The notes: generated by a model not told the origin, from the sequence alone. 64,000 bases of DNA from Bacillota bacterium (GCA_023398495.1 JAEWSG010000131.1:1-64000); one strand, 5' to 3'. Positions 24,270 through 33,588 are shown, counted from the first letter of the stretch. Numbers and translations: made by a program.

Positions 24270-24595
24270 ACAGCAAATGTTCTATCATATTTGAGCATAA
24301 GTCACCTTCAGATGAGATAAGAGCACCTTTCTTAAAGCCTTGAACCAGTATAAGAATACTATATATTAGACTTAAATAATTCAAAAAAGTTCCTTCTTTA
24401 TTAAATTTAAACTACTAGAGCATGCGTGCATAAACAGACGAATTGAATTTAAATATTGTGAAAGAATAGAGATAGTAAGGATAAAAAGCCCTGGGAATAC
24501 TTTTTGTTATCATTGCAGCTTCTGTTGTAATATGTTATATTACAGAATGGAACAAGAATATACTTTGTACTTAATTATAAAAGGTGGTAAGGGTT
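24270..24595. other. Intergenic region without a recognised gene
   Basis: These 326 bases hold no frame with a ribosome binding site. A short perfect inverted repeat, TGTAATAT (24526-24533) and ATATTACA (24537-24544), lies about 50 bp before the next gene and could be an operator. Nothing else is apparent. Confidence 0.4.
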
Positions 24596-25609
24596 TTGAA
24601 CAGTGACAAGATTCAATTTGATGAGTGGAAAAAATTATTTGAAGCAGCAGCCAGGTTTAAGGAAACGGAGTGCTGGAAATGGATATCTGATATTGATATT
24701 ATAGGGGTAGAAAACATAGATACACATGAGATTGGATATTGCTGCGTTATGGGTAACGCTGAGCAGGTATTTGGTATAAGTATTTATATTGGGGAGGAGG
24801 GATTAAAGTCTTATATTGATACTGTATATCCCAATATTCCTTTGGAAGATTTAGGTTACATCCAAAACTGTACAACCTTATATTTTGAAGATAGGGAAAA
24901 ATTAAACAGGGATGATTTGAATATAATTAAGCAGTTGGGTTTGAAATATAGAGGGAAAAAGCAGTGGCCTCAGTTCAGAAACTACAAGCCTAATTACTTT
25001 CCAGCCCAACTTAGTAAAAGTGAAGTTATATATATGACCTATGCGTTAGATCAGGTTATAAATGTTGCATTGAGGTGCAGGGAAGATGAAGCATTATTAA
25101 ACCCAGAGGATGAAGATCAAGTTTTGGTCAGAGTTTCAAAGAAAGTTAAGGGCGAACTTGCCTGGGAAGATAAGTATATAAGTCTTAATATGGAAGAAAG
25201 TAATAGTGAATATGAAAAAGTTAACGAGATTGCCCTAAAGAGAATTAAGGATAGCAAACCAAGAAAAACCGGTGTGTGGGAAGTTGATTTTTTCAATGCA
25301 CCTGCATTGGTTAGAGAAAGCGGGAGGCCATATTATCCTTTGATGTTTATGATTGCAGAAGCTGAAAGCGGATTAATGCTGGGCATGAAGATGACCTCCG
25401 ATTTTGAGGGCTATATTGGAGAATTCAGGGACGAGATTATTAATCTGATAGCAAGTAACAAGCAGATACCTGAGGTGATTGTTGTTCAAAGGAAAAAGGT
25501 ATTTCAAATGCTTGCACCAATAGCATCAAAACTGGGTGTGGATTTACACCCTGTTGAGGAATTATATGGTATTAAGGAATTCAGAAAGGGTTTGGAAGAA
25601 TTTCTCTGA
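24596..25609 (+). CDS. DUF6930/DUF7309-like protein of unknown function
   Basis: The 337-residue soluble protein starts at TTG 24596 behind AAGGTGG; GTG 24584 is part of that site. The N-terminal part (FKETECWKWISDIDIIGVEN, GISIYIGEEGL) resembles the DUF7309-type domain of clostridial proteins. The C-terminal half (PLMFMIAEAESGLMLGMKM, then PEVIVVQRKKVF and LGVDLHPVEEL) resembles DUF6930. In known proteins these two domains occur together, sometimes with a SEC-C zinc motif, which is absent here. No catalytic residues can be named. A terminator-like hairpin follows. Confidence 0.7.
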   Translation: MNSDKIQFDEWKKLFEAAARFKETECWKWISDIDIIGVENIDTHEIGYCCVMGNAEQVFGISIYIGEEGLKSYIDTVYPNIPLEDLGYIQNCTTLYFEDREKLNRDDLNIIKQLGLKYRGKKQWPQFRNYKPNYFPAQLSKSEVIYMTYALDQVINVALRCREDEALLNPEDEDQVLVRVSKKVKGELAWEDKYISLNMEESNSEYEKVNEIALKRIKDSKPRKTGVWEVDFFNAPALVRESGRPYYPLMFMIAEAESGLMLGMKMTSDFEGYIGEFRDEIINLIASNKQIPEVIVVQRKKVFQMLAPIASKLGVDLHPVEELYGIKEFRKGLEEFL

Positions 25610-25641
25610 TACCTGAGAGTATACGCTGTTGAAAAAAAGAG

Positions 25642-25776
25642 ATTTCCCGGGAAATATAGTCGGTTTTTTTGTAGAAATATCGGTGTGGTGGTTTTAATAA
25701 AAAATGTTGTCGATAAAATGTTGGCAACATTTTTACTCTATAAAGCGTAAAAAGATACCTGCTTTGCAGATATCTT
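25642..25776 (+). terminator. Cluster of three hairpins after the DUF6930-like gene
   Basis: First, the perfect palindrome ATTTCCCGGGAAAT (25642-25655) is followed by a T run at 25664-25670. Second, AAAATGTTG (25701-25709) pairs with CAACATTTT (25725-25733), followed by T. Third, AAGATACCTGC (25752-25762) pairs with GCAGATATCTT (25766-25776) with one mismatch per arm. The first two look like terminators. Three in a row is more than a single gene needs. Confidence 0.5.
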
Positions 25777-26316
25777 GGATAGAATGCTGTAAAATGTCGT
25801 AAAATGCCGTTGTAAAGTGTTTTGCAGCAAAATTATACCTGATTGGAAAAACAGTTTCCTTTGTGGACCAACGGACCATAATGTCATTGACAATAGTATA
25901 GGAATTTAATACAATTATATTAACAAATTAATCACGTAATATTTACACTATATTATTCTTAAGAGATTAATACTCATAAAACTCTTACTTGTAAGTACTA
26001 AATTTTCTTTGCTTTTAAATTTACTTTTCAGTAGGCATACCTTAATTAAACCTTAAAGATAACTAAAGTGATTTAGATGTAATGTATGGACTCTGATTGC
26101 TTCGTTTTGCCACTTGTCTTGTAATAATCAAATAACGCATTTGTCTTTGGTTATCTGATAATTAATCATTTAAAACTATAATTTGATATTTATTTTGTTA
26201 TATGCAGTTGCATTTTTATGCCTCAGATACGTTAATTATTCTGAGTTTTAAAGGTGTACTCTTATAACAAAAAAATAAATAAGAGCATTAAAATGCTTTA
26301 TTTGAGGAGGAAAAGT
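25777..26316. other. Non-coding stretch
   Basis: No frame here has both length and a ribosome binding site. Close to its left end are short tandem-like units around GTAAAATG (25789-25825). Just before 26317 the arms AAATAAGAGCAT and ATGCTTTATTT form a hairpin immediately in front of a GAGGAGG site. The remainder is very AT-rich and nothing is recognised in it. Confidence 0.4.
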
Positions 26317-26367
26317 ATGGAAAATAATATGTGTAGCACAATTGCTGCAGAAGGAGACACTTCATAG
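26317..26367 (+). CDS. 16-codon open frame with a strong ribosome binding site
   Basis: ATG 26317 follows GAGGAGGAAAAGT and encodes MENNMCSTIAAEGDTS before TAG. The 15 bases TTATTTGAGGAGGAA upstream recur in front of the lipase-like gene at 26665-26682. It is either a leader peptide or the stub of a duplicated gene whose body was deleted. Translation initiation looks good; function is unknown. Confidence 0.35.
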   Translation: MENNMCSTIAAEGDTS

Positions 26368-26376
26368 ATATATAAA

Positions 26377-26485
26377 TCACGAAAATGATTATACATTGAA
26401 AATTTGATTTTCGTGAGCTTGTATTAAGGAAATTGAAGCGCGATGTAAAATCTTTATCGCGTTCAATATAGCTATGAAGCTATAT
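26377..26485 (+). promoter_or_regulatory. Three consecutive hairpins in the leader of the hydrolase gene
   Basis: TCACGAAAAT (26377-26386) pairs with ATTTTCGTGA (26407-26416). GAAGCGCGAT (26435-26444) pairs with ATCGCGTTC (26456-26464) with one bulge. ATATAGCT (26466-26473) pairs with AGCTATAT (26478-26485). They precede the hydrolase start by 200 bp. I recognise no known riboswitch. A structured leader, processed RNA or relic is possible. Bases 26486-26682 hold no gene beyond the hydrolase ribosome binding site. Confidence 0.45.
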
Positions 26486-26682
26486 GTAGAAGTATTACTT
26501 CTTCGTGTCAGACTCAAGAAGGACATTGCTAAAGTTTACAAAAGAGAGAAGAAATTAATGTAAATTGGGCAATTTTAAAAACCCAACATCTAAATAATAC
26601 AAATTTAAAACTGCTGTAAGATTTTTTGAATATTACATTAATTTTAGTTAATTTTTTATTATTTATTTGAGGAGGAACTAGT

Positions 26683-28644
26683 ATGTCCAAAAAGAGAGTA
26701 ATAAGTTTTTTGATTTCGATTGCACTGATAGTTTCATTGTTTGCAGTAAATGCATTTGCTGTTTCGTCATCCCCTATTATCCGCAATGATGAAAAACCGG
26801 GAAGTTATACAGGTAATGGGCCTTACACTTATAGTAAGTACCAGTTGCCAAAAAGTTTATCAACTGGTGGAGCAACTGTGTATTATCCTACTGATTCTAA
26901 AGCTGTTCCACCATATTCAGGTCTTGTGTATTGCCCGCCTTATAGCGGCACCCAATCGATGCTTGCTGCCTGGGGGCCGTTTTTTGCTTCTCATGGTATT
27001 GTACTGGTCACTTTTGATACAAAAAGTACAAGCGATTCAGTCGATTCAAGGGCTATTCAGCAAAGAACCATAATTGATGCACTTAAAGCAGAAAATACTC
27101 GTTCGGAAAGCCCGCTTATTGGGAAATTAGCTACAGATAGAATTGGTGCTATGGGATGGTCGATGGGCGGTGGTGCAACATGGATAAACTCAGCTGAATA
27201 TCCAGGCCTGGCAACTGCTATGACTTTAGCAGGACATAACATTACTGCATTAAGTACAAGTGCTAAAGGTGGCAAGACCAAATGCCCAACCCTTATTATG
27301 AATGGAGCAATCGATAAAACTATTCTAGGAGGGATGGGACAGTCAAGCGGTGTATACAATAATATACCTTCGGATATTCCAAAAGTATTATATGAAGTTT
27401 CTACTGCAGGTCACTTTTCATGGACAAGCCCAAAAGCGGCAAGCAGTAGTGTGGCATCAATTGCTTTAGCCTTCCAGAAGACCTTTTTAGATGGTGATAC
27501 ACGCTGGGCAAAATATATTGAAAAACCGGGTAGAAGCGTATCGATATGGAAGACTGCCAATATTCCAGATTCGGATATGATACATACACCGCAAAAAACA
27601 CCAGTACCAACCTTACAAAAAACACCCATACCAACCTTACAAAAAACACCAGTACCAACCCTGCAAAAAACACCTATCCCCACGTCAATAAAAACTTCGA
27701 TGCCTACTGATAATCCGGGTTATACGCCAGTACCGACCAGTACATATAATCCCCAGACTGACTTCAGTCAAAAGGGGCCGTTTAAGACTACAACAATGAA
27801 AATGGCCAGTCACACTGTTTATTACCCTCAGAATATGGGGCAGAACGGAATGAAGCATCCTGTTATCATTTGGGGAAATGGCACGGGTACTACACCTTCA
27901 TCTTATACAGGGATACTTTCTCATCTTGCTTCATACGGTTTTGTGGTAATCGCTGCAAATACTACTAATGCGGGCAGTGGAGCAGAAATGATCAACGGAT
28001 TGGACATAATGATATCAGAAAACTTAAAAGCAGAAAGTGTATTTTATAATAAACTTGACACAAATAAAGTTGGTGCAACAGGCCATTCGCAAGGTGGAAT
28101 CGGAGCTGTAGCAGCGGCCCTAAAGGATTCAAGAATCACTTGTTCCGTACCATTGATGGGAACTAAAACTGGGATGGGAAGTCTTAAATCCCCAGTTTTA
28201 GCTGTTGCAGGTTCAAATGATAGTATTGTTTCACCTACTCTTGTAAAAAGAATATATAGTGGTGCTACGGGAACTGCAATTTATGCAGAACTCAAAGGGG
28301 CTACCCATATGGCACCTGTTGGACCATTACCATCAAAGGAGATTCTTGAGTATACTACTGCCTGGTTCCGTTTATATCTTATGAACGAAGTTTCACTCCA
28401 AAGAGTTTTCTTTAGTAGTGAAAGTGGTATAAATGCTGACAAGGATTGGAGTGTAACTTCCAAAAATATTCATGCTTCATTATCAGAATATGAACAAGAT
28501 ACTCCAGTTGTAGCTCCCGATCCTACAACTGTACCTGACGATTATGACAACTCCACATGGGATAGAGGTTATTCCATATGGGATTGGGACGGTTCTAAAT
28601 GGAATTTTGATAGCTCCAAATGGAAGGATTGGTTTAAAAATTAG
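26683..28644 (+). CDS. Secreted twin-domain alpha/beta hydrolase resembling polyester hydrolases (cutinase/PETase type)
   Basis: The 653-residue protein has a signal peptide (KKRVISFLISIALIVSLFA, cleavage after AFA near residue 26). Domain 1 matches the cutinase/PETase layout: a YYP strand, an oxyanion-side PPYSGTQS, nucleophile Ser 160 in GWSMGGG, Asp 211 in GAIDKT and His 244 in AGHFSW. A Pro/Thr-rich linker with repeated QKTP(V/I)PTL units (about residues 300-360) leads to domain 2, a second hydrolase with Ser 469 in GHSQGG, Asp 513 in GSNDS and His 542 in THM. The C-terminus is Trp/Asp-rich. ATG 26683 follows GAGGAGG. It probably hydrolyses ester bonds in plant or synthetic polyesters; activity is inference from motifs. 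Confidence 0.85.
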   Translation: MSKKRVISFLISIALIVSLFAVNAFAVSSSPIIRNDEKPGSYTGNGPYTYSKYQLPKSLSTGGATVYYPTDSKAVPPYSGLVYCPPYSGTQSMLAAWGPFFASHGIVLVTFDTKSTSDSVDSRAIQQRTIIDALKAENTRSESPLIGKLATDRIGAMGWSMGGGATWINSAEYPGLATAMTLAGHNITALSTSAKGGKTKCPTLIMNGAIDKTILGGMGQSSGVYNNIPSDIPKVLYEVSTAGHFSWTSPKAASSSVASIALAFQKTFLDGDTRWAKYIEKPGRSVSIWKTANIPDSDMIHTPQKTPVPTLQKTPIPTLQKTPVPTLQKTPIPTSIKTSMPTDNPGYTPVPTSTYNPQTDFSQKGPFKTTTMKMASHTVYYPQNMGQNGMKHPVIIWGNGTGTTPSSYTGILSHLASYGFVVIAANTTNAGSGAEMINGLDIMISENLKAESVFYNKLDTNKVGATGHSQGGIGAVAAALKDSRITCSVPLMGTKTGMGSLKSPVLAVAGSNDSIVSPTLVKRIYSGATGTAIYAELKGATHMAPVGPLPSKEILEYTTAWFRLYLMNEVSLQRVFFSSESGINADKDWSVTSKNIHASLSEYEQDTPVVAPDPTTVPDDYDNSTWDRGYSIWDWDGSKWNFDSSKWKDWFKN

Positions 28645-28647
28645 TAA

Positions 28648-28684
28648 GTAGTGCCTTGTATCATGTAATGGTAAAAAGCACTAG
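28648..28684. repeat. Possible remnant sharing ends with the nearby repeat element
   Basis: TAGTGC (28649-28654) and AGCACTAG (28677-28684) face each other across 22 bases. AGCACTAG is exactly the terminal sequence of the ~117-bp repeat at 35642-35758. It may be an internally deleted copy, or coincidence. Confidence 0.25.
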
Positions 28685-28708
28685 ATTGTATATGATTTAA
28701 GAAGAGAC

Positions 28709-28756
28709 AAAGGGGCTGTTGCACTAAGAAATCAGTGTAGCAGCCCCTTTCGTTCT
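28709..28756 (+). terminator. Terminator of the twin-domain hydrolase gene
   Basis: AAAGGGGCTG (28709-28718) pairs with CAGCCCCTTT (28741-28750), extended inward by CACT/AGTG. The U-rich tail CCCTTTCGTTCT follows. It is 65 bp after the hydrolase stop. Confidence 0.75.
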
Positions 28757-28870
28757 AGTGCTGATTAACAGAATAAAATGCTAGAATTTTATTTGTTAAT
28801 CAGCAAAAAACATAGGATGTGCATTTTACATAATCCATTTCTAGAAATGAATTATGTTCAAAAGCACTAA
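28755..28870. mobile_element. ~116-bp dispersed repeat (MITE-like), copy 1
   Basis: It begins CTAGTGCT (28755-28762) and ends AGCACTAA (28863-28870), so its ends are inverted repeats. Inside are two hairpins: one centred on the CTAG near 28782 with arms GATTAACA/TGTTAATC, and one with arms ATTTCTAGAAAT. Nearly the same sequence occurs inverted at 35642-35758. Its right end supplies the TAG stop codon of prfC (28867-28869), and its hairpins could terminate prfC transcription. Confidence 0.75.
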
Positions 28871-30471
28871 TCCTTTTTTGCAATGTCGAAAAGTTTTAAT
28901 GAACTATTTTTATCTTCCGCCCATCGGATAGACCATTCGTTTTCGAAGAGAAGCACATATTTTCCGTTTTCGTCTTCTGCTACCATTGTTGAACTGGTAA
29001 GGGTCAGTTTCCTTGGATCAATTCCAGTCCCGTCAATCCAACGTGCATGTTTAAATGGCAAGTGTTGAATTCTCAAATCAACACCATACTCATTTTTAAG
29101 TCTGTATTCGAGGACTTCAAACTGAAGTGCTCCAACAGTACCGATAATTAATGCCTCGATGCCTATATCCACTTGCTTGAATATCTGTATGGCACCTTCC
29201 TCGGATAATTGATTGACACCCTTTATAAATTGTTTACGCTTCATGGTGTCTGTTGAGATTACCCGTGCAAAATGTTCAGCAGGGAAGATTGGAATACCTT
29301 CAAATCTAAGGTCACCGTTTGCTTCACAGAGAGTGTCACCAATGTTGAAAATACCCGGATCAAAAACACCTATTATATCACCGGCATAAGCCTCTTCAAT
29401 GATTGTTCGCTCCTGAGCCATAAACTGCTGAGGCTGTGCAAGTTTGATTGCCTTCTTTTGCCTTACATGATTTACTTCCATTCCCCTTGAGAAACGACCT
29501 GAACATATTCTCATGAAGGCTATTCTGTCTCTGTGTGCAGGATTCATGTTTGCCTGTATTTTAAAGACGAAAGCAGTGAATTTATCCCATTCCGGATCAA
29601 CTTCTCCAGCTGTAGAATTCTTAACTCCAGGCTTTGGTGCGAGAGCAAGAAACTCTTCAAGGAAAGGTTGAACACCGAAATTTGTCATGGCACTTCCAAA
29701 GAAAATAGGTGTTAATTCGCCCTTAAGTAGCTTTTTCTTATCAAATTCATCTCCGGCCATATCTAAAAGTTCTATGTCTTCACATAATTTATTGTGGTAA
29801 TGTTCACCCAAAAGATCAGTAAAGATTTTATCATCTACGGTTCCTTTGCTTGATGAAACAGCAGTCTGGCCATGATCTCCACCTGAGAACAACTCTATCT
29901 GTCCAAGCTTTCTGTTATATACACCCTTAAAATCACCATCAGTACCAATTGGCCAGTTTATAGGATAAGAATGAATACCTAGAACATTTTCTATTTCTTC
30001 CATTAGTTCAAAAGGGTCTTTGGCGGCTCTATCCATTTTGTTGACAAAAGTAAATATAGGAATTCCTCTCATTTTACAAACGTGGAATAGCTTTATGGTT
30101 TGTGCTTCAACGCCCTTTGCGCCGTCAATCAACATCACTGCACTATCAGCGGCCATGAGTGTTCTGTAAGTGTCTTCACTGAAGTCCTGGTGGCCAGGAG
30201 TATCAAGAATGTTTATGCAAAAGTCATTGTATTCAAACTGCATAACACTTGATGTAACAGATATTCCTCTCTGCTTTTCAATTTCCATCCAGTCAGAAAC
30301 TGCATGTTTGTTGGCTTTTCTTGCTTTAACCGAGCCGGCAAGTCTTATTGCACCTCCATATAACAAAAGCTTTTCTGTTAATGTGGTTTTTCCAGCATCA
30401 GGGTGTGATATTATAGCAAAAGTCCTTCTTCTATCTACTTCTTTAGAAATATTTACATTAATATTTGACAT
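28867..30471 (-). CDS. prfC: Peptide chain release factor 3
   Basis: RF3 is a translational GTPase that removes RF1/RF2 from the ribosome after peptide release. The 534-residue product shows the G1 loop SHPDAGKTTLTEK, the G3 DTPGHQDF and the G4 NKMDR, followed by the RF3-specific domains (VFKIQANMNPAHRDRIAFMR, QFEVLEYRLKNEYGVD). Length is normal. ATG 30471 has AGAGG upstream. The last residues are FDIAKKD and the stop codon lies within a dispersed repeat, so the native 3' end may have been altered slightly. Confidence 0.97.
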   Translation of the reverse strand: MSNINVNISKEVDRRRTFAIISHPDAGKTTLTEKLLLYGGAIRLAGSVKARKANKHAVSDWMEIEKQRGISVTSSVMQFEYNDFCINILDTPGHQDFSEDTYRTLMAADSAVMLIDGAKGVEAQTIKLFHVCKMRGIPIFTFVNKMDRAAKDPFELMEEIENVLGIHSYPINWPIGTDGDFKGVYNRKLGQIELFSGGDHGQTAVSSSKGTVDDKIFTDLLGEHYHNKLCEDIELLDMAGDEFDKKKLLKGELTPIFFGSAMTNFGVQPFLEEFLALAPKPGVKNSTAGEVDPEWDKFTAFVFKIQANMNPAHRDRIAFMRICSGRFSRGMEVNHVRQKKAIKLAQPQQFMAQERTIIEEAYAGDIIGVFDPGIFNIGDTLCEANGDLRFEGIPIFPAEHFARVISTDTMKRKQFIKGVNQLSEEGAIQIFKQVDIGIEALIIGTVGALQFEVLEYRLKNEYGVDLRIQHLPFKHARWIDGTGIDPRKLTLTSSTMVAEDENGKYVLLFENEWSIRWAEDKNSSLKLFDIAKKD

Positions 30472-30570
30472 TTATTAATACCTCTTATAACATCAGTTTT
30501 TAGCAAGTTTTATTGTATATTATACCTTATTTGATGTCAATTCATAAAAGTAATATGGGTGCATATTTTA

Positions 30571-30742
30571 ATAGTGCACCATATTATGGAAAGAACATTG
30601 CGTAGAGGCTATAGAGAATGTAAACGAAGCGAAGGAATAGTCGAATCACTGTTTGAGCGAAGCGAGTTTGATTCGACCCGTAGCGAGTTTTACATTCTCT
30701 CAGCCTCGAAGCTTTAGTCCTTGGAATAATATGGTGCACTAT
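30571..30742. mobile_element. 172-bp foldback element with 17-bp perfect terminal inverted repeats
   Basis: The ends ATAGTGCACCATATTAT (30571-30587) and its exact reverse complement (30726-30742) bound the element. Inside are two more perfect inverted pairs: AGAGAATGTAAA (30613-30624) with TTTACATTCTCT (30689-30700), and GTCGAATCA (30640-30648) with TGATTCGAC (30669-30677). The whole can fold into one long hairpin. There is no coding frame. It lies between recD2 and prfC, as expected of a MITE or REP-type element. Confidence 0.75.
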
Positions 30743-30776
30743 AATTAAATACACCCGTACCGTTTTATAGTGCCAA

Positions 30777-32978
30777 TTACAACTTGTAACACTTCCTTAG
30801 CTTGTCAGCCAACCCCGAGTTTCTGTTCGTCTCTCTTTCATTACTTATCATTACTTCAAGACAATCATTGTTACCCACCAAAATAACAAGTCTTCTCGCC
30901 CTTGTAACAGCTGTGTACAGCAAGTTTCTTGTCATAAGTACCTGGGGTCCTGGAAAAACCGGTATTATTACAACAGGAAATTCCGATCCCTGACTTTTAT
31001 GAATAGTCACTGCAAAAGCGGGTTCCAGCTCATCAAGTATGCTGTAATCATAATCTGCGGTCTTGTCATCGTCAAAGGAAACAACTATTTTTTGTTCTTC
31101 ATCGTCTATTTCCCGAATTATTCCAGTATCTCCATTGAATACTCCGGTACCTTCATCCTCCTGCTTTGTCCAGTGCAAGTTATAGTTATTTTTTATTTGC
31201 ATCACCCTGTCGCCTTCACGAAATACAAAATCCCGGAATACTTTTTCTTTCTTGTTCTTATCCTTTTGATTCAGTACTGCCTGAAGCTCAATGTTAAGGT
31301 TTGCTACACCAACAACCCCTTTTCTTACAGGCGTTAGAACCTGTATCTCCCTCATAGGTTCAAAACCATAAGTCTCCGGAATTCTCCTTACGCAAAGATC
31401 AACTATAGTTTTCACAATATCTTCTGCTTTGTTTCTTTTCACAAAAAAGAAGTCTTTATCCTTGTAGTTCAAAACCGGCTTTTCACCATTATTTATTTTG
31501 TGTGCATTAACAATAATAAGGCTCTCTTCCGCCTGCCTGAATATTTCCTTCAATTTTACGGTCTTGATTATTTCGCTTATTATCATATCTTGAAGGACTT
31601 TCCCCGGACCAACTGACGGAAGCTGGTCCACATCACCTACTAATATAAGCCTTGTACCCGGTTCTATTGCTTTAAGAAGATGATTCATCAAAATTATATC
31701 AACCATGGACATCTCATCAATAATAACAACATCTCCATCTATCGGATTTTCCTCATTTTTAGCAAATACAAGCTCGTCTTCCTTTCCTACATATCCAATT
31801 TCCAGAAGCCTGTGAATGGTTTTTGCTTCAAAACCCGTTGCCTCAGTCATTCTCTTTGCAGCTCTTCCGGTAGGTGCTGCCAGTAAAACATCATAGCCCT
31901 CACTTGTCAACAGATTTATAATACTTTTTATAATAGTTGTCTTACCTGTCCCCGGCCCTCCCGTAATAATCAAAACGCCGCTGACCAGAGCTTCTTTAAC
32001 AGCATCCTTCTGGTTTTGTGCAAGCACAATTCCTTCTCTATTCTGTACTTCAAGTATCTTTTCTTCAAAATCACTTATATCACCTTTAAACCTCATGCCG
32101 GAAAGCTCAGTAAGTTTTCTGGCAGTACCTGCCTCCGCATTATAAAGAGAGCTCAAATAAACTCTGCCGAAAGCATTATCTCTTTCTATATATATGGATT
32201 TATCCATCTGTAAGCTGATTAAAGCATCACTAATGTTGTCTATTTCAACGTCCAGCAACTGGGAAGTATATTCTTTTAATCTGTCATCTTCAACAAATGT
32301 ATGTCCGTCCATTGCAACGCGGGACAAAACATATTTGACACCACATGAGATTCTGAACTTTGACTTGGGGTCTACTCCCAATCCTTTGGCAATCATGTCT
32401 GAAGTCTTGAAGCTTATGCCGATCTTTTCATCCGAAAGTTTGTAAGGATTATTCCTGATTTCCTCGATTGTGTTTTCGCCGTAAATCTGGTATATTTTTG
32501 CACAGTACGTCGGGCTTATACCATATTCCTGGAAAAACATAACCACTTCCCGAAGAGCCTTCTGTTCATGAAAAGCTTGTCCTATCCTCAAAGCCTTTTC
32601 ATGATTTATACCTTTTATTTCAGACAATTTCTCCGGATGAAGCTCAATTATGTTTATAGTGTCTTCCCCGAATTTCTTAACAATTTTCTTTGCACTAGCC
32701 GGTCCCACCCCTTTTATAAGCCCGGAGGCAAGATACCTTTCCATAGCTTCAACCGTTTTAGGAAGCAGCTTCTCATAGAGTTCAACTTTAAGCTGCTCGC
32801 CATAATCAGGATGAGTGACCCAATTACCAGATACCTTAAGCATTTCGCCAACGTTTACAAAAGGCATGAACCCGACAGCAGTTATGATTTCATTTGCACC
32901 CTTAAGTTCTAATACTGTGTAGCCGTTTATTTCATTTGCAAATATTATATCTTCAATAGTACCTTCAAAAGTGATCAC
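30777..32978 (-). CDS. recD2: RecD2-type SF1B DNA helicase
   Basis: RecD2 is a 5'-3' helicase acting in DNA repair without RecBC. The 733-residue product has the N-terminal RecD2 domain, tandem helix-hairpin-helix segments (SGLIKGVGPASAKKIVKKFG), Walker A GGPGTGKTT, Walker B VVIIDEMSMVD, the PTGRAAKRM motif and C-terminal AVTIHKSQGSEF with YTAVTRARRL. GTG 32978 is preferred over GTG 32987 because AAGGTG ends six bases upstream. It follows metK and a small gene on the same strand. Confidence 0.95.
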   Translation of the reverse strand: MITFEGTIEDIIFANEINGYTVLELKGANEIITAVGFMPFVNVGEMLKVSGNWVTHPDYGEQLKVELYEKLLPKTVEAMERYLASGLIKGVGPASAKKIVKKFGEDTINIIELHPEKLSEIKGINHEKALRIGQAFHEQKALREVVMFFQEYGISPTYCAKIYQIYGENTIEEIRNNPYKLSDEKIGISFKTSDMIAKGLGVDPKSKFRISCGVKYVLSRVAMDGHTFVEDDRLKEYTSQLLDVEIDNISDALISLQMDKSIYIERDNAFGRVYLSSLYNAEAGTARKLTELSGMRFKGDISDFEEKILEVQNREGIVLAQNQKDAVKEALVSGVLIITGGPGTGKTTIIKSIINLLTSEGYDVLLAAPTGRAAKRMTEATGFEAKTIHRLLEIGYVGKEDELVFAKNEENPIDGDVVIIDEMSMVDIILMNHLLKAIEPGTRLILVGDVDQLPSVGPGKVLQDMIISEIIKTVKLKEIFRQAEESLIIVNAHKINNGEKPVLNYKDKDFFFVKRNKAEDIVKTIVDLCVRRIPETYGFEPMREIQVLTPVRKGVVGVANLNIELQAVLNQKDKNKKEKVFRDFVFREGDRVMQIKNNYNLHWTKQEDEGTGVFNGDTGIIREIDDEEQKIVVSFDDDKTADYDYSILDELEPAFAVTIHKSQGSEFPVVIIPVFPGPQVLMTRNLLYTAVTRARRLVILVGNNDCLEVMISNERETNRNSGLADKLRKCYKL

Positions 32979-33083
32979 AATGCACACCTTATTCTCTATA
33001 AATTAACGTTTATTCAGCTATAATTAAGTATATATCATATATTGAATTTTTAAAAGGATACGGAATTATATTCTATGTAAGGC

Positions 33084-33482
33084 TTATACTTTCCCTCCTG
33101 TATGCTCAACTCCGATTTCATGTTCTTCATTATCCTCAAAATATCTAAAGAGTGTTTCCTTCTCCGACTTCTTTAGTACCTCTACACACTCAAACTCTCT
33201 TTCCAGCCTTCTTAGAATATCCATAGTATCATCCCTTGACCCCATATCCAGAACTGTTAGTCTACCTCCCGGCATAAGTTTTCGTATAAAATCCCTTGGA
33301 AGAATGTTCCTTAGTACCCCTTCAATAACATCCCCCTGATTTTTTACTACCAAAACCAGTCTTATCATGGAATTTTCGTATTTTATTTTGTGTTTTACAG
33401 ATAGTATCAGCTCATAAACCAAAGTTATAAACCCATATGCTGCAAAAACACATATCACAACCTCAAAAAATATTTTTGGCAT
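33084..33482 (-). CDS. Small membrane-anchored protein with glycosyltransferase-2-like fragment
   Basis: The 132-residue product has one N-terminal membrane segment (FFEVVICVFAAYGFITLVYE) followed by a soluble part. LVLVVKNQGDVIEGVLR and LTVLDMGSRDDTMDILRRLE look like the nucleotide-sugar end of GT2 glycosyltransferases, but the catalytic DxD region and most of the domain are absent. I recall short proteins like this next to metK or recD2 in clostridia; the function is not known. ATG 33482 has GGGGGTG upstream. Confidence 0.7.
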   Translation of the reverse strand: MPKIFFEVVICVFAAYGFITLVYELILSVKHKIKYENSMIRLVLVVKNQGDVIEGVLRNILPRDFIRKLMPGGRLTVLDMGSRDDTMDILRRLEREFECVEVLKKSEKETLFRYFEDNEEHEIGVEHTGGKV

Positions 33483-33588
33483 ATAAACACCCCCAATTCC
33501 ATTTTATGAAATAATTATTAATACTGTTACTGTTATTACCAAATTAGGGCTTCTCCTTTATATACCAATGCATTTTTTATCCCTTAAC

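Noticed and set aside
25730..25900. Minus-strand open frame of about 45 codons in the hairpin-rich region
   Set aside because: No start with a ribosome binding site, overlaps hairpins, and is within the length expected by chance.
27401..27683. Minus-strand Val/Phe-rich frames opposite the hydrolase linker
   Set aside because: They are the antisense of the repeated Pro/Thr linker and have no independent start signals.
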